Shown here: positions 27,591 to 37,280 of the stretch, piece after piece
Layout of the letters: every line of letters starts with the position of its first letter
How positions within the stretch are numbered: position 1 is the first letter of the stretch
Origin: an uncultured Flavobacteriaceae bacterium
GTDB lineage: Bacteria > Bacteroidota > Bacteroidia > Flavobacteriales > Flavobacteriaceae
NCBI GenBank assembly: GCA_905181625.1
Contig: CAJIYJ010000007.1
Span: forward strand, 186,001-250,000
Direction of reading: 5' to 3'
Length of the DNA: 64,000 nt
Notes under the pieces: model-generated
The model's database searches: none
The model's input: only the letters and a program-made list of their open reading frames with translations
What the model was told of the DNA's origin: nothing
Position numbers and translations under genes: made by a program

Positions 27591-29717
27591 TTAATCTTTT
27601 GTTCCGTTTATTGATGCTATCACTTCCTCTGAAACATTTTTAGGTGTTGCAGCATAATGATCAAATTCCATAGTTGAAGTAGCTCGTCCAGAACTTAAAG
27701 TTCTTAATGAAGTTACATAACCAAACATTTCAGATAATGGAACTAAACCTTTAACAACTTTAGCACCAGCTCTATCATCCATATTGTTTACAAGACCTCT
27801 TCTTCTGTTTAGGTCACCAACAACATCACCCATATTAGCTTCAGGTGTTAAAACTTCTAATTTCATTATTGGTTCCATTATAACTGACTTAGCTAATTTA
27901 GCAGCATTCTTATAACCTAGCTTTGCAGCAAGTTCAAAAGAAAGAGAATCTGAATCGACAGCATGAAAAGAACCATCTTTTAAAGTAACTTTCATAGCAT
28001 CCATTTCAAAACCAGCTAAAGGACCATTTTTCATAGCTTCTCTAAAACCTTTTTCAACAGATGGAATAAATTCTCTTGGAACATTACCACCTTTAATTTT
28101 ATTAATAAACTCTAGACCAACTTTCCCTTCATCTGCAGGCTCCATAATAAAAGAAATATCAGCAAATTTACCTCTACCACCAGATTGTTTTTTATAAATT
28201 TCTCGATGATCAGCAATTGCCGTAATAGCTTCTTTATATTCAACTTGTGGTTGACCTTGGTTTACTTCAACTTTAAATTCTCTTCTTAGTCTATCAACAA
28301 GAATGTCTAAGTGAAGTTCTCCCATTCCAGAAATAATAGTTTGACCAGAGGCCTCGTCTGTTTTAACCTGAAAAGTAGGATCTTCTTCTGCTAGTTTACC
28401 TAGTGCCATTCCTAACTTGTCTACATCAGCTTTAGTTTTTGGCTCGACTGCAATACCAATTACTGGATCAGGAAAATTCATACTCTCCAAAACTATTGGA
28501 TGTTTCTCTGTTGTTAATGTATCGCCTGTTTTAATATCTTTAAAACCAACAGCCGCACCAATATCACCCGCTTCAATAAAAGGGACTGAATTTTGCTTAT
28601 CTGCATGCATTTGGAAAATTCTAGAAATTCTCTCTTTATTTCCAGATCTATTATTTAATATATAAGAACCAGCATCTAATCTACCAGAATAAACTCTAAA
28701 AAAAGCTAATCTCCCAACAAAAGGATCTGTTGCAATTTTAAAAGCTAAAGCAGAAAATGGTTCAGAAACATTAGGTTTTCTTTCAATTTCTAAATCAGTT
28801 TTAGGATCAATTCCTATAATAGCCTCTTTATCTAAAGGTGAAGGTAAGTATCTACAAACAGCATCTAAAAGAAACTGAACTCCTTTATTTTTAAAAGCCG
28901 AACCACAAATCATTGGAATAATACTCATGTCTTGAGTAGCTTTTCTCAATGCTTCATGAACTTCATCTTCTGAGATAGAATCAGGATCATCGAAGAATTT
29001 TTCAAGTAAAGCATCATCGTATTCAGCTACTGCTTCAATCAAATTAGCTCTATACTCATGAACTTCCTCTTTCATATCTTCAGGAATATCAACTACATCA
29101 AAAGTTGCACCCATTTTATCTTCATGCCATACAATTGCTTGATTTTTAACCAAATCAACAATACCTTTAAAATTATCTTCATCACCAATCGGTAAAACTA
29201 TTGGAACAGCATTAGATTTTAGCATTGACTTAATTTGGTTACAAACATTTAAAAAGTTTGAACCTTGTCTATCCATTTTATTCACAAAGCCCATTCTTGG
29301 AACTTTATAATTATCAGCAAGTCTCCAGTTAGTTTCAGATTGAGGCTCAACACCATCAACTGCACTAAACAAAAACACTAAACCGTCTAATACTCTTAAT
29401 GATCTATTAACTTCAACTGTGAAATCAACGTGACCCGGTGTGTCTATAATATTAAAATGATAAGGTTTAGACTCATCATTTTTCTCTCCTTGATTAGTTG
29501 GAAAATTCCAAGTACAGGTTGTGGCTGCTGATGTAATGGTAATACCTCTCTCTTGCTCTTGCTCCATCCAATCCATTGTAGCAGCACCATCATGAACCTC
29601 ACCAATTTTATGACTAACTCCAGTATAATATAATATACGTTCAGTTGTTGTAGTTTTCCCTGCATCAATGTGAGCAGCGATACCAATGTTACGCGTGAAT
29701 TTTAAATCTCTAGCCAT
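27591..29717 (-). CDS. fusA: Translation elongation factor G
   Basis: 708 residues in five domains. GTPase motifs: AHIDAGKTT at 15-23, [11 protein letters not shown] (switch I) near 60, DTPGHVDF near 92-99, NKMDRQG near 146-152. Domains III-V at the C-terminal half, with the tip loop of domain IV near the [16 protein letters not shown] stretch. It drives translocation. Full length, in the str operon after rpsG (6-bp gap). Not a fragment or second EF-G paralogue by context. Confidence 0.98.
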   Translation of the reverse strand: MARDLKFTRNIGIAAHIDAGKTTTTERILYYTGVSHKIGEVHDGAATMDWMEQEQERGITITSAATTCTWNFPTNQGEKNDESKPYHFNIIDTPGHVDFTVEVNRSLRVLDGLVFLFSAVDGVEPQSETNWRLADNYKVPRMGFVNKMDRQGSNFLNVCNQIKSMLKSNAVPIVLPIGDEDNFKGIVDLVKNQAIVWHEDKMGATFDVVDIPEDMKEEVHEYRANLIEAVAEYDDALLEKFFDDPDSISEDEVHEALRKATQDMSIIPMICGSAFKNKGVQFLLDAVCRYLPSPLDKEAIIGIDPKTDLEIERKPNVSEPFSALAFKIATDPFVGRLAFFRVYSGRLDAGSYILNNRSGNKERISRIFQMHADKQNSVPFIEAGDIGAAVGFKDIKTGDTLTTEKHPIVLESMNFPDPVIGIAVEPKTKADVDKLGMALGKLAEEDPTFQVKTDEASGQTIISGMGELHLDILVDRLRREFKVEVNQGQPQVEYKEAITAIADHREIYKKQSGGRGKFADISFIMEPADEGKVGLEFINKIKGGNVPREFIPSVEKGFREAMKNGPLAGFEMDAMKVTLKDGSFHAVDSDSLSFELAAKLGYKNAAKLAKSVIMEPIMKLEVLTPEANMGDVVGDLNRRRGLVNNMDDRAGAKVVKGLVPLSEMFGYVTSLRTLSSGRATSTMEFDHYAATPKNVSEEVIASINGTKD

Positions 29718-29723
29718 TGTATA

Positions 29724-30200
29724 TTAAAATCTAAAATGTGAAAATGCTTTATTGGCTTCAGCCATTTTATGAACATCTGTTTTCTTTTTTACAGCAGCAC
29801 CTTCTTCTTTATCAGCTGCTAAAATTTCAGAAGCTAATTTTAATGCCATTGACTTTTCATTACGTTTTCTTGCAGCAGTAATTAACCATTTCATAGCCAT
29901 GGAAATTTTTCTGTCTGGTCTTATTGGCATTGGAATTTGGAAAGTTGCTCCACCGACACGTCTACTTCTTACTTCAACGTGAGGCATAACATTAGACAAA
30001 CCATCTTTCCACACTTGAAGGGAGGTTTTTTCTTCATTCTGCTTTTTTTCTTCAATGATATCAATAGCATCATAAAAAAGCGTGAATGCTGTGGATTTTT
30101 TACCACTCCACATTAGGTTATTGACAAATCTTGTAACTAATTGATCGTTAAACCTTGAATCAGGGAGTAACGGTCTTTTCTTTGCCTTACTTTTTCTCAT
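29724..30200 (-). CDS. rpsG: 30S ribosomal protein S7
   Basis: 158 residues. [38 protein letters not shown] (1-38) and [32 protein letters not shown] (76-107) are diagnostic. S7 organises the 30S head at the E-site. A 53-bp spacer with a small dyad separates it from rpsL. Confidence 0.98.
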   Translation of the reverse strand: MRKSKAKKRPLLPDSRFNDQLVTRFVNNLMWSGKKSTAFTLFYDAIDIIEEKKQNEEKTSLQVWKDGLSNVMPHVEVRSRRVGGATFQIPMPIRPDRKISMAMKWLITAARKRNEKSMALKLASEILAADKEEGAAVKKKTDVHKMAEANKAFSHFRF

Positions 30201-30219
30201 TTATTTTAGTTTTAGAGAG

Positions 30220-30239
30220 GTTCAAAATTAAAATTGAAC
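30220..30239. repeat. Small dyad in the rpsL-rpsG spacer
   Basis: GTTCAA, 8-nt loop, TTGAAC. In E. coli S7 binds the mRNA between rpsL and rpsG to repress its own synthesis, so a hairpin here is of interest, but six pairs in AT-rich DNA is weak support. Confidence 0.25.
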
Positions 30240-30253
30240 GTCATCAATTAAAT

Positions 30254-30628
30254 TTATTTTTTAGGACGCTTCGCCCCATACTTTGATCTTCTTTGTAATC
30301 TACCTTCAACACCAGCGGTATCTAATGCTCCTCTAACAATGTGATATCTTACACCTGGAAGGTCTTTAACTCTTCCTCCTCTTACTAAAACAATTGAATG
30401 TTCTTGCAGATTATGTCCTTCACCAGGGATGTAAGCATTTATTTCAGTTCCATTAGTTAATCTTACCCTAGCAACTTTTCTCATTGCTGAGTTAGGTTTT
30501 TTAGGTGTAGTTGTATAAACTCTAGTACAAACTCCTCTTTTCTGAGGACATGAAACTAAAGCAGCAGATTTACTCTTTTTAGTAATCTTAGATCTTCCTT
30601 TTCGAACCAACTGTGATATTGTAGGCAT
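30254..30628 (-). CDS. rpsL: 30S ribosomal protein S12
   Basis: 124 residues. [23 protein letters not shown] at the start, [31 protein letters not shown] (27-57) with the streptomycin-region K43, and [24 protein letters not shown] near 77-100. First gene of the 17-kb ribosomal block; it has a perfect Bacteroidota promoter 41 bp upstream. Confidence 0.98.
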   Translation of the reverse strand: MPTISQLVRKGRSKITKKSKSAALVSCPQKRGVCTRVYTTTPKKPNSAMRKVARVRLTNGTEINAYIPGEGHNLQEHSIVLVRGGRVKDLPGVRYHIVRGALDTAGVEGRLQRRSKYGAKRPKK

Positions 30629-30668
30629 ATGCTATCTTAATGTTTGTTTTTTCCCCTATTTGGGCGTG

Positions 30669-30698
30669 CAAATGTAATTTAATTTTAGAATTAATCAA
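30669..30698 (-). promoter_or_regulatory. Promoter of the rpsL (str-S10-spc-alpha) operon
   Basis: Minus strand: TTG at 30698-30696, 19 bp, then TACATTTG at 30676-30669, an exact match to the Bacteroidota consensus TTG-N19-TAnnTTTG. The G of the box is 41 bp before the rpsL ATG, giving a leader of about 35 nt without a Shine-Dalgarno sequence. Confidence 0.8.
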
Positions 30699-30805
30699 AT
30701 GGAATATCAAAAAATAATTGAAATTAACGTTAAAACAAACAAACAAGTGTATATATATAAGGACAGAGTGAGGATTATAATTAATTGATAACGATCTAAT
30801 TACAA

Positions 30806-30840
30806 ATACTATAAAATAATAAAAATATACTATAAAATAA
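30806..30840. repeat. 14-bp direct repeat, 21-bp period
   Basis: ATACTATAAAATAA occurs at 30806-30819 and again at 30827-30840. The two-helical-turn spacing puts both copies on the same DNA face, as expected for a regulator binding site. The region is AT-rich, so chance is possible. Confidence 0.5.
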
Positions 30841-30977
30841 AAAAATACAGTTTTATACTTTTAAAAAAAAATATTTAATAAATCGATAACAGGTATAGAA
30901 ATTAAAAATATGAATAAGAATTACCTAACATTCAGTAAAGAATTAATTATTAAATTACGAATATGATAGCATTAAGG

Positions 30978-30999
30978 TTAAAAAATTATTAAAAAATTA
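30978..30999. repeat. Tandem 11-bp repeat
   Basis: TTAAAAAATTA occurs twice head to tail, 115 bp before susC. Phased A-tracts of about one helical turn suggest intrinsic DNA bending. Confidence 0.4.
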
Positions 31000-31056
31000 T
31001 TAAACCTGTATTTATGAGGAGAATTACATAAGAAGTGTCAAAAATCATCTATTTAG

Positions 31057-31087
31057 TTGTTTTATTAACTTATTATTAACATTTTTG
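31057..31087 (+). promoter_or_regulatory. Candidate susC promoter
   Basis: TTG at 31057-31059, 20 bp, then CATTTTTG at 31080-31087, one mismatch from TAnnTTTG. It ends 27 bp before the susC ATG. Confidence 0.5.
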
Positions 31088-31113
31088 CAGTTCAAATAAT
31101 TATTAAAACTAAT

Positions 31114-34100
31114 ATGAAAACAAATTTATTTAAGTTTTTAACATTATCGTTTATGATAATGTTTCAATGGAGTTTTGCACAAAAAAGTGTTAGCGGTACT
31201 GTTGCCGACAATACTGGTGTGCCTCTTCCAGGTGCTACGGTTCAAGTAGTAGGAACAACTAATGGTGTTACTACTGATTTTGACGGAGCTTACTTAATCA
31301 CAGCTAATGAAGGAGATGTTCTTTCAATAAGCTATGTAGGGTTCGCTACTCAAAACGTAACTGTTGGTGCTTCGGCAACAATTAATGTTCAACTTGCATC
31401 TGACAACTCTCTAGAAGAGGTTGTAGTTACTGCACTTGGTATTACTAGAGAGGCTAAATCTCTTGGTTATGCTCAACAAGCAGTTAGTGGTGATGCATTA
31501 ACAAAAACAAAAGAACTTGACTTTAGAACTGCTCTAGCAGGTAAAGTAGCTGGTGTTCAGGTAATTACTGGAACTAGTTCTTCTTATGAGCCAAGTGCTA
31601 TACGTTTAAGAGGTGAAACAGATATCTTATACGTAATTGATGGGATTAAAGTTTCTGCTACAGATATTAATACTGACAACATTGACAACATCACAGTACT
31701 TAAAGGTGCTGCTGCAACTGCTCTTTATGGGTCAGAAGCAAAAAGTGGTGTAATTGTAATTACTTCTAAGAAAGCGAAAGCTGGAGAGTCTTACATAACA
31801 GTTGATCACAATACAGTTGTATCTAATGTTAGTAGACTTCATCCATATCAAAATGAGTATGGTGGTGGTTACTACCAAGACTGGGATACTTTTACATACA
31901 ATCCAGCAACAGACCCTGCTTCATATGCAGCATTCCAAGGACAAAACATACCTTATTATGCAGCTGATGAATCTTGGGGACCAAGAATGGATGGTACTCA
32001 AGCAAGACATTGGGATTCATGGATTCCTGGTCACTCAGAATTTGGAAAAACAAGAGGATGGTCTCCAAATCCAAATAACGTAAAGAATTTCTACCAAACT
32101 GGTATGAGTTCAAGTACAAGTTTATCATTTGGTAAAGGTGGTGAAGACTTTAGCTTTAGAGCTACTGGACGTGCTACAAACGGTACGTTGCCTCTACCTA
32201 ATGCAGGAAGAGATACTTATGATATAAACATCAACACTTCTTTAAATGCTACAGATAAACTTACAGTTTACGCAAGTTTAAATGCAAAAATTCAAAATAC
32301 TGACAATTATGCAGCTAGTGGATATGGAAGTATCCAGTCTAACATGAGTCAGTGGTTTCAAAGACAATTAGATATGGACAGATTAGCAGAAAACTATCTA
32401 GTTGACGGTGTATTTTACACTTGGAATAGAAGATCTGCTAGAAATGCTCGTCCACAGTACTGGGATGCTCCACAATATGAGCAGTTCCAAAATACAAACA
32501 ATAATAAAAACTCAACTTACTCTGGTAACTTTGGTATTAACTACGACATAATGGAAGGTCTTTCCGCTAATGTCGAAGTTAAAAGAAGAGCTTACAACAG
32601 AACTAGTTGGGGTAGAGGTTATATAGGTCAAAACACTTTGAACACTCAAGCTAGTTACAATGAAGGTTCTTATACAACCGAAAACAATGAGTTTGCTGCT
32701 AGACTTAACTTTGACAAAAAGGTTACATCTGATTTTGATGTAAGTGCGATTTTAGGTTATGGTGCTGGTCAAAACAAAACAATCTCAACTTCAGCAAGTA
32801 CTTCTGGTGGTCTAGCGATACCAGATTTCTATATTCTTGCAAATTCTGTTGATAAGCCAAATTATTCTACTGGAAGATATAATCAAAGCAGAATTTCTGC
32901 TTTTGGTCTTTTATCTTTAGGATATAAAAGCATGTTATACTTAGACGGATCTTACCGATTTGACTGGCAATCAACTGCATCAGCTGATGCTAACAGAGTT
33001 GAAACGTTTGGGGTTTCTGGTAGTTTCTTATTTGATAAATTAATCAATGTAGATGCAATTAGCTTTGGTAAATTAAGAGCTGGTTATTCTGAAGCTCCAA
33101 TTTTTCCAGGTGCTTATGAAACAAGTCCAACTTATTCATCAGGTACATCTTATGGTTCATTAGCTTCTTTAGCTGTGCCAAACACTCTTTCTAATCCAAA
33201 CTTAACGGGTGGAATGAGAACAGAACTTGAGTACGGTATTGAATTTAAGTTTTTAAACAACAGATTAGGTCTTGATGTTACATATTTTGACAGAGAAGAC
33301 TCTAACTTACCTGTAGCAATTAGTTCTGCTGCAAGTACAGGTTATACTGGATTGAATGTGAATTCAAAAATTACTTCTTCAAATGGTGTTGAAGTAATGC
33401 TTTCAGGTACACCAATTCAAAATGAAAATCTTAGATGGGATGTTTCAGTAAACTTCGCAACTATGGAAAAAACAGTTGACTTTATCTACGAAGGAATTGA
33501 AAGAAATATATTAAACTCATGGTTATCATGGTCTAGTATGGATTTGCAAGAAATCGTTGGTGAAGAATGGGGTATGCTATATGGAAGAAAAAGAAGACAA
33601 GATGCTAATGGAAATTGGATGTACTTTGCAAGTGGTAACCACATGTATGATAACAACCAACTTCTTGGAAACATCATGCCAAACTATACTGGAGGTATAA
33701 ACTCTAACTTAGTATTTAAAAACTGGGATTTAGCTGTTAATATTGACTTTCAAGACGGTGGTTTATATCACTCTGTAACAGATATGTTCTCAATGGCTTC
33801 TGGACAACATGAGTACACAGCAGGTTTAAATGATAAAGGAAATCCAAAAAGAGATGCAGTTTCAGCTGGAGGTGGTATTCACCAAGTAGGTGTTTACGCT
33901 GATGGTTCTGTTGCTGATATATACAGAGCTCCAGATTCTTGGGCTTGGGGTAACTGGACAAGAGATGATCTATGGTTAGTAGATGCTTCTTTTGTTAAGT
34001 TAAGACAAGTAAGACTTGGTTATACATTTGATGCAGACCAAGTAGCTAAAACTCCTTTTAGTGATATTAGCGTAGCGGTAATTGGCACAAATCTTGCTAT

Positions 34101-34263
34101 CTTATCTGAAAATACTGACTGGGGTGATTATAGAGGAAGTAAAACTCCTGGTTTAGATCCTTCAGAATTAGGTGCAGGGTGGTCAGGTGGAAGTTATGCT
34201 AGTGAAGGTGGACAATTACCATCAGCTAGATCATTTGGTCTTAACGTAAGTCTTAAATTTTAA
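31114..34263 (+). CDS. SusC/RagA-type TonB-dependent outer-membrane transporter
   Basis: 1049 residues. Signal peptide 1-23 (cleavage after SFAQ), a carboxypeptidase-regulatory-like domain (KSVSGTVADNTGVPLPGATVQVVGT... about 24-95), the TonB-box region EEVVVTALG (101-109), a plug domain (about 115-220, ending SEAKSGVIVITSKK) and a 22-stranded barrel finishing with the aromatic C-terminus LNVSLKF. It forms with the SusD protein downstream an energy-driven outer-membrane importer. No glycoside hydrolase, sulfatase or sensor gene is nearby, so this is an orphan pair and the substrate (glycan or peptide) is unknown. Base use is visibly richer in G/C and in favoured codons than the flanking genes, which suggests high expression. 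Confidence 0.95.
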   Translation: MKTNLFKFLTLSFMIMFQWSFAQKSVSGTVADNTGVPLPGATVQVVGTTNGVTTDFDGAYLITANEGDVLSISYVGFATQNVTVGASATINVQLASDNSLEEVVVTALGITREAKSLGYAQQAVSGDALTKTKELDFRTALAGKVAGVQVITGTSSSYEPSAIRLRGETDILYVIDGIKVSATDINTDNIDNITVLKGAAATALYGSEAKSGVIVITSKKAKAGESYITVDHNTVVSNVSRLHPYQNEYGGGYYQDWDTFTYNPATDPASYAAFQGQNIPYYAADESWGPRMDGTQARHWDSWIPGHSEFGKTRGWSPNPNNVKNFYQTGMSSSTSLSFGKGGEDFSFRATGRATNGTLPLPNAGRDTYDININTSLNATDKLTVYASLNAKIQNTDNYAASGYGSIQSNMSQWFQRQLDMDRLAENYLVDGVFYTWNRRSARNARPQYWDAPQYEQFQNTNNNKNSTYSGNFGINYDIMEGLSANVEVKRRAYNRTSWGRGYIGQNTLNTQASYNEGSYTTENNEFAARLNFDKKVTSDFDVSAILGYGAGQNKTISTSASTSGGLAIPDFYILANSVDKPNYSTGRYNQSRISAFGLLSLGYKSMLYLDGSYRFDWQSTASADANRVETFGVSGSFLFDKLINVDAISFGKLRAGYSEAPIFPGAYETSPTYSSGTSYGSLASLAVPNTLSNPNLTGGMRTELEYGIEFKFLNNRLGLDVTYFDREDSNLPVAISSAASTGYTGLNVNSKITSSNGVEVMLSGTPIQNENLRWDVSVNFATMEKTVDFIYEGIERNILNSWLSWSSMDLQEIVGEEWGMLYGRKRRQDANGNWMYFASGNHMYDNNQLLGNIMPNYTGGINSNLVFKNWDLAVNIDFQDGGLYHSVTDMFSMASGQHEYTAGLNDKGNPKRDAVSAGGGIHQVGVYADGSVADIYRAPDSWAWGNWTRDDLWLVDASFVKLRQVRLGYTFDADQVAKTPFSDISVAVIGTNLAILSENTDWGDYRGSKTPGLDPSELGAGWSGGSYASEGGQLPSARSFGLNVSLKF

Positions 34264-34281
34264 TTAGTAATCATATAAATA

Positions 34282-35740
34282 ATGAAAACACAAATTCAAA
34301 AAATAATCGGATTATTAACAATAAGTAGCTTATTGTTTGTATCCTGTGAGACTGTTGACTTTGGAGATGAAAATCTAAATCCAAACGCGGTTTCTAAAGC
34401 TAACACTGGTGCCTTAATAACGGGTGCAATGAGAAACATTCCTAGTATTGTTAGTAATGTTGATTCTGGTGTATTGTACGCTCAGCATGTTTCTGAGATT
34501 ACCTATAACGATGAATCTTGTTATGAAACAATTCAATGGAACTTTGATGGTTTCTATTCTGGTCCACTTATGGATCTTCAAACTGTAATTAATTTAAATA
34601 CTTCAGACCCTACTGCTTATTCAAGCTCAGGATCAGCTGGTATGCAAATGGGTGTTGCTCACTTATTACAAGTTTACATGTATCACGTAATGACTGATAG
34701 ATGGGGAGCAATTCCTTATTCTGAAGCATTAAAAGGTGTAGATAATCTTAAACCAAAATTTGATGATCAAAAAGATGTCTATATGGGCCTATTCGCTCAA
34801 ATAGATGCTGCTTTAGGTATGTTAGATGGTGGTGGTTTATCAGGAGACTTTATGTTTAATGGTAATGCAACATCATGGAAAAAGTTTGGTAATACTATGA
34901 AAATGGTAATGGCTTTAAGAATTGCAGATGTTGATGCTGCTACAGCTCAAGCTAAATTTTTAGAAGCTCACAGCGCTGGAGTAATTGGAGCTGGTGGAGA
35001 TATTCACTACCCTTACACTGCTGCTGATGCAAACGATAGCCCTTGGCAAGATAGATTCCAATCTAGGGATGACTATGCTACTAGTAATACTATGGTTGAT
35101 CACTTAATTGCTTCAAGTGACCCAAGATTGCATAAGTATGCTCAACCGGTTGGACAAGCAGGAGATGCTTCAGGTCAAGTTACTTACGCAACTGTAGATG
35201 GAAAAGTATACGGTGGGATGCCTTATGGTGTTCTTAACCCAGGAATCCTACAATCATGGGTTTCTTACTTGCCATCAGAAATAATTTATACAAGTGCTGC
35301 AACAAAAGGTGGTATGTTATATTCTTATGCTCAAGTAGCATTTGGTTATGCTGAAGCTGCTCAAAGAGGTTGGTCAGTTCCTGGCGATGCTCAAACATGG
35401 TACGGAATTGGAATCAATGCTTCTATGACACAATGGGGTGTAAAGTTCAGCTGATGCTGCTACTTACGTTGCTTCTGTTGGTGCTGCTTCTATGCAAACA
35501 ATTGCTGAAGAAAAATGGAAAGCTTTATACATGCAAGGTGAAGAAGCTTGGGCTGAACACAGAAGATTAGATTATCCTGTTTTAGCTACTGCTAAAGACG
35601 CTTTAACTGGTACTGGAATTCCTAAAAGATTAGGATATGGTGCTACTACTGCTAGTGCAAACAAAGCTAATCACGATGCTGCGGTTGCTAAAGTATCTGG
35701 ATACAGTCAAGATTCAAAAGTGTGGTGGGATACTAAATAA
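34282..35740 (+). pseudogene. SusD/RagB family lipoprotein, frameshifted
   Basis: The frame from 34282 encodes 390 residues and stops at 35452-35454. The following +1 frame continues the protein without a break from 35444 to a stop at 35738-35740 (SSADAATYVASVGAASMQTIAEEKWKALYMQGEEAW...). Removing one A from the AAA at 35442-35444 restores a single 485-residue SusD protein, a normal family length. Lipoprotein signal with lipobox VSC (C22), then the TPR-type helical SusD fold (SusD-like group). SusD caps SusC and binds substrate at the cell surface. Either a recent mutation or a base-call error; the downstream frame shows no other decay. Confidence 0.85.
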
Positions 35741-35760
35741 TCAGTACCTACTTCTTAATA

Positions 35761-35791
35761 AAAAAAAAGCACCCAAATGGGTGCTTTTTTT
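35761..35791. terminator. Intrinsic terminator after susCD
   Basis: GCACCC, loop AAAT, GGGTGC, flanked by A-tract on the left and T-tract on the right, so it can act in both directions. It lies 20 bp after the susD stop. Confidence 0.9.
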
Positions 35792-35909
35792 ATACTAATA
35801 AATTAAGGTCCTTTTACTTATATTTCAGCTAATAAGCACCTTATGAAAAAAATATTTATAATTTTTACAATTTAGACCCACTTATGCAGTTTCACAATTT
35901 GGCCCAGTT

Positions 35910-36539
35910 GTGTCAGATTTATTAGTTGAAGGGAACGTCAATTTGTATGACCTAACAAAATACGATGATAATGTAAAGGGAAGTCCTTACTTAACAGAGA
36001 CGTTTGAATTAGGAAAAATCATTTTTAAAAATGGTAAACAATATAATGCTCTAGTTAGGCTGAATATATCAGAACAAAAATTTGAAATTAAAAATAATAA
36101 TAACAACCAAGCAAGTGCAATTGAAATTAATGAAACCGTTACAATTAGTATTGGAGATAAAACATATAATTTGTATTCATTTAAAATGAACGGATCAACT
36201 AATACAATAGGGATATTAGAAGATGTTTTAAAGTTAGAAAACTATGAGTTATATTATTTTCCTCAGAAAAAAGTTGAAAAACCAATAGTTTCAGGAATAA
36301 GTGCTCCAGCATCTGGTTATACAAAAACACCTCGTGCTGAGTGGAAAGATAGTAGTGTTTTTCTAATCTTTTACAACGACCAAACATACATAGTCCCTAC
36401 ATCTCACAAAAAAATGAAAGAATTGAATCTTATTGATGGAAAAGCATATAAAAAATATAGAAAAGCAAACAAACTTAATCTTAAGAATAAAGAAAGTCTA
36501 AAGAGTTTTGTTACTTATTTAAATTCAACTCAGCTATAA
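35910..36539 (+). CDS. Exported protein of unknown function (N-terminus probably frameshifted)
   Basis: 209 residues from a GTG at 35910. I do not recognise the family; it is a strand-rich domain (VSDLLVEGNVNLYDL..., about 1-120) followed by a helical C-terminal part. The same frame is open upstream to 35862 (FRPTYAVSQFGPVV), resembling the end of a signal peptide. An ATG at 35843 begins MKKIFIIF in another frame. Removing one T from the TTTTT run at 35862-35866 joins both into a 231-residue secreted protein. The stop abuts the start of the rRNA methyltransferase gene, so they are likely co-transcribed. Confidence 0.6.
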   Translation: MSDLLVEGNVNLYDLTKYDDNVKGSPYLTETFELGKIIFKNGKQYNALVRLNISEQKFEIKNNNNNQASAIEINETVTISIGDKTYNLYSFKMNGSTNTIGILEDVLKLENYELYYFPQKKVEKPIVSGISAPASGYTKTPRAEWKDSSVFLIFYNDQTYIVPTSHKKMKELNLIDGKAYKKYRKANKLNLKNKESLKSFVTYLNSTQL

Positions 36540-37280
36540 ATGGAAAAAGAAACAACTCAAATTTATGGAATAAGATCTGTTATGGAAGCAATAGATTCTG
36601 GTGAATCTATTAATAGAGTCTTTGTTCAAAGAGGACTGACTGGGGCTTCTGCTTTCGATTTAATGAGAATTTTAAAAAGAAAATCTATTGAAATATCTTA
36701 CGTTCCAGTAGAAAAGTTAAATAGGCTTACTCCTAAGAATCATCAAGGTGTCGTAGCTACTATAGCTCCTATTAAATTTTTATCAATAGATGATTTAAGC
36801 GAAATTTTAGAAACAAAAAAAGAATCTGCTTCTATATTAGTTTTAGATCAACTATCTGATGTGAGGAATTTTGGAGGAATTGTTAGAACTGCCGAGTGTA
36901 CCGCAGTTGATTGTATTGTTATTCAATCAAGCGGAAGTGCTCCTGTAAATGGTGATACTATTAAAACTTCTTCAGGAGCTGTGTTTAATGTGCCTATATG
37001 TAAAGTCGGCCATATTAAAGATGCTCTTTTTCTTTTAAAACAATTTGAAGTTCCTATTTATGGTGCTACTGAAAAAGCTGAAAAAACAATTTACCAAACT
37101 AGTTTCAAAAAATCTCAAGCGATCGTCATGGGTTCTGAAGGAAAAGGATTATCAAGCTCAGTAATTAACTTATGTGATCAACTTATTAAAATTCCTTTAC
37201 TTGGAAAGATTGAATCATTAAATGTATCGGTAGCTTGTGGTACAATTTTATATGAAATAGTTAGACAAAAAAACTATTAA
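36540..37280 (+). CDS. rlmB: TrmH/SpoU-family 23S rRNA 2'-O-methyltransferase (RlmB-like)
   Basis: 246 residues. N-terminal L30e-like RNA-binding domain (TTQIYGIRSVMEAIDSGESINRVFVQRG, 4-31) and a C-terminal SPOUT domain with the three motifs: LDQLSDVRNFGGIVRTAECTAVDCIV (about 102-127), VMGSEGKGLSSSVINLCDQLIKIPL (about 198-222) and ESLNVSVACGTILYEIV (226-242), which form the knotted SAM site. RlmB methylates G2251 in 23S rRNA; the exact nucleotide target is inferred from family. Convergent with yjjG, with stops abutting. Confidence 0.9.
   Translation: MEKETTQIYGIRSVMEAIDSGESINRVFVQRGLTGASAFDLMRILKRKSIEISYVPVEKLNRLTPKNHQGVVATIAPIKFLSIDDLSEILETKKESASILVLDQLSDVRNFGGIVRTAECTAVDCIVIQSSGSAPVNGDTIKTSSGAVFNVPICKVGHIKDALFLLKQFEVPIYGATEKAEKTIYQTSFKKSQAIVMGSEGKGLSSSVINLCDQLIKIPLLGKIESLNVSVACGTILYEIVRQKNY

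Larger units (their letters stand above)
30629..31113. other. 485-bp divergent non-coding control region (rpsL / susC)
   Basis: No coding frame or tRNA was found. It carries the rpsL promoter at its left end, a susC promoter candidate at its right end, a 14-bp repeat with 21-bp period at 30806-30840 and a tandem 11-bp repeat at 30978-30999. It is by far the longest gap between genes outside the mobile-element junction. Confidence 0.8.

Noticed and set aside
35440-35454. Programmed frameshift in susD
   Set aside because: There is no classical slippery heptamer plus stimulatory structure, and SusD proteins are not known to need frameshifting. A one-base insertion is simpler.
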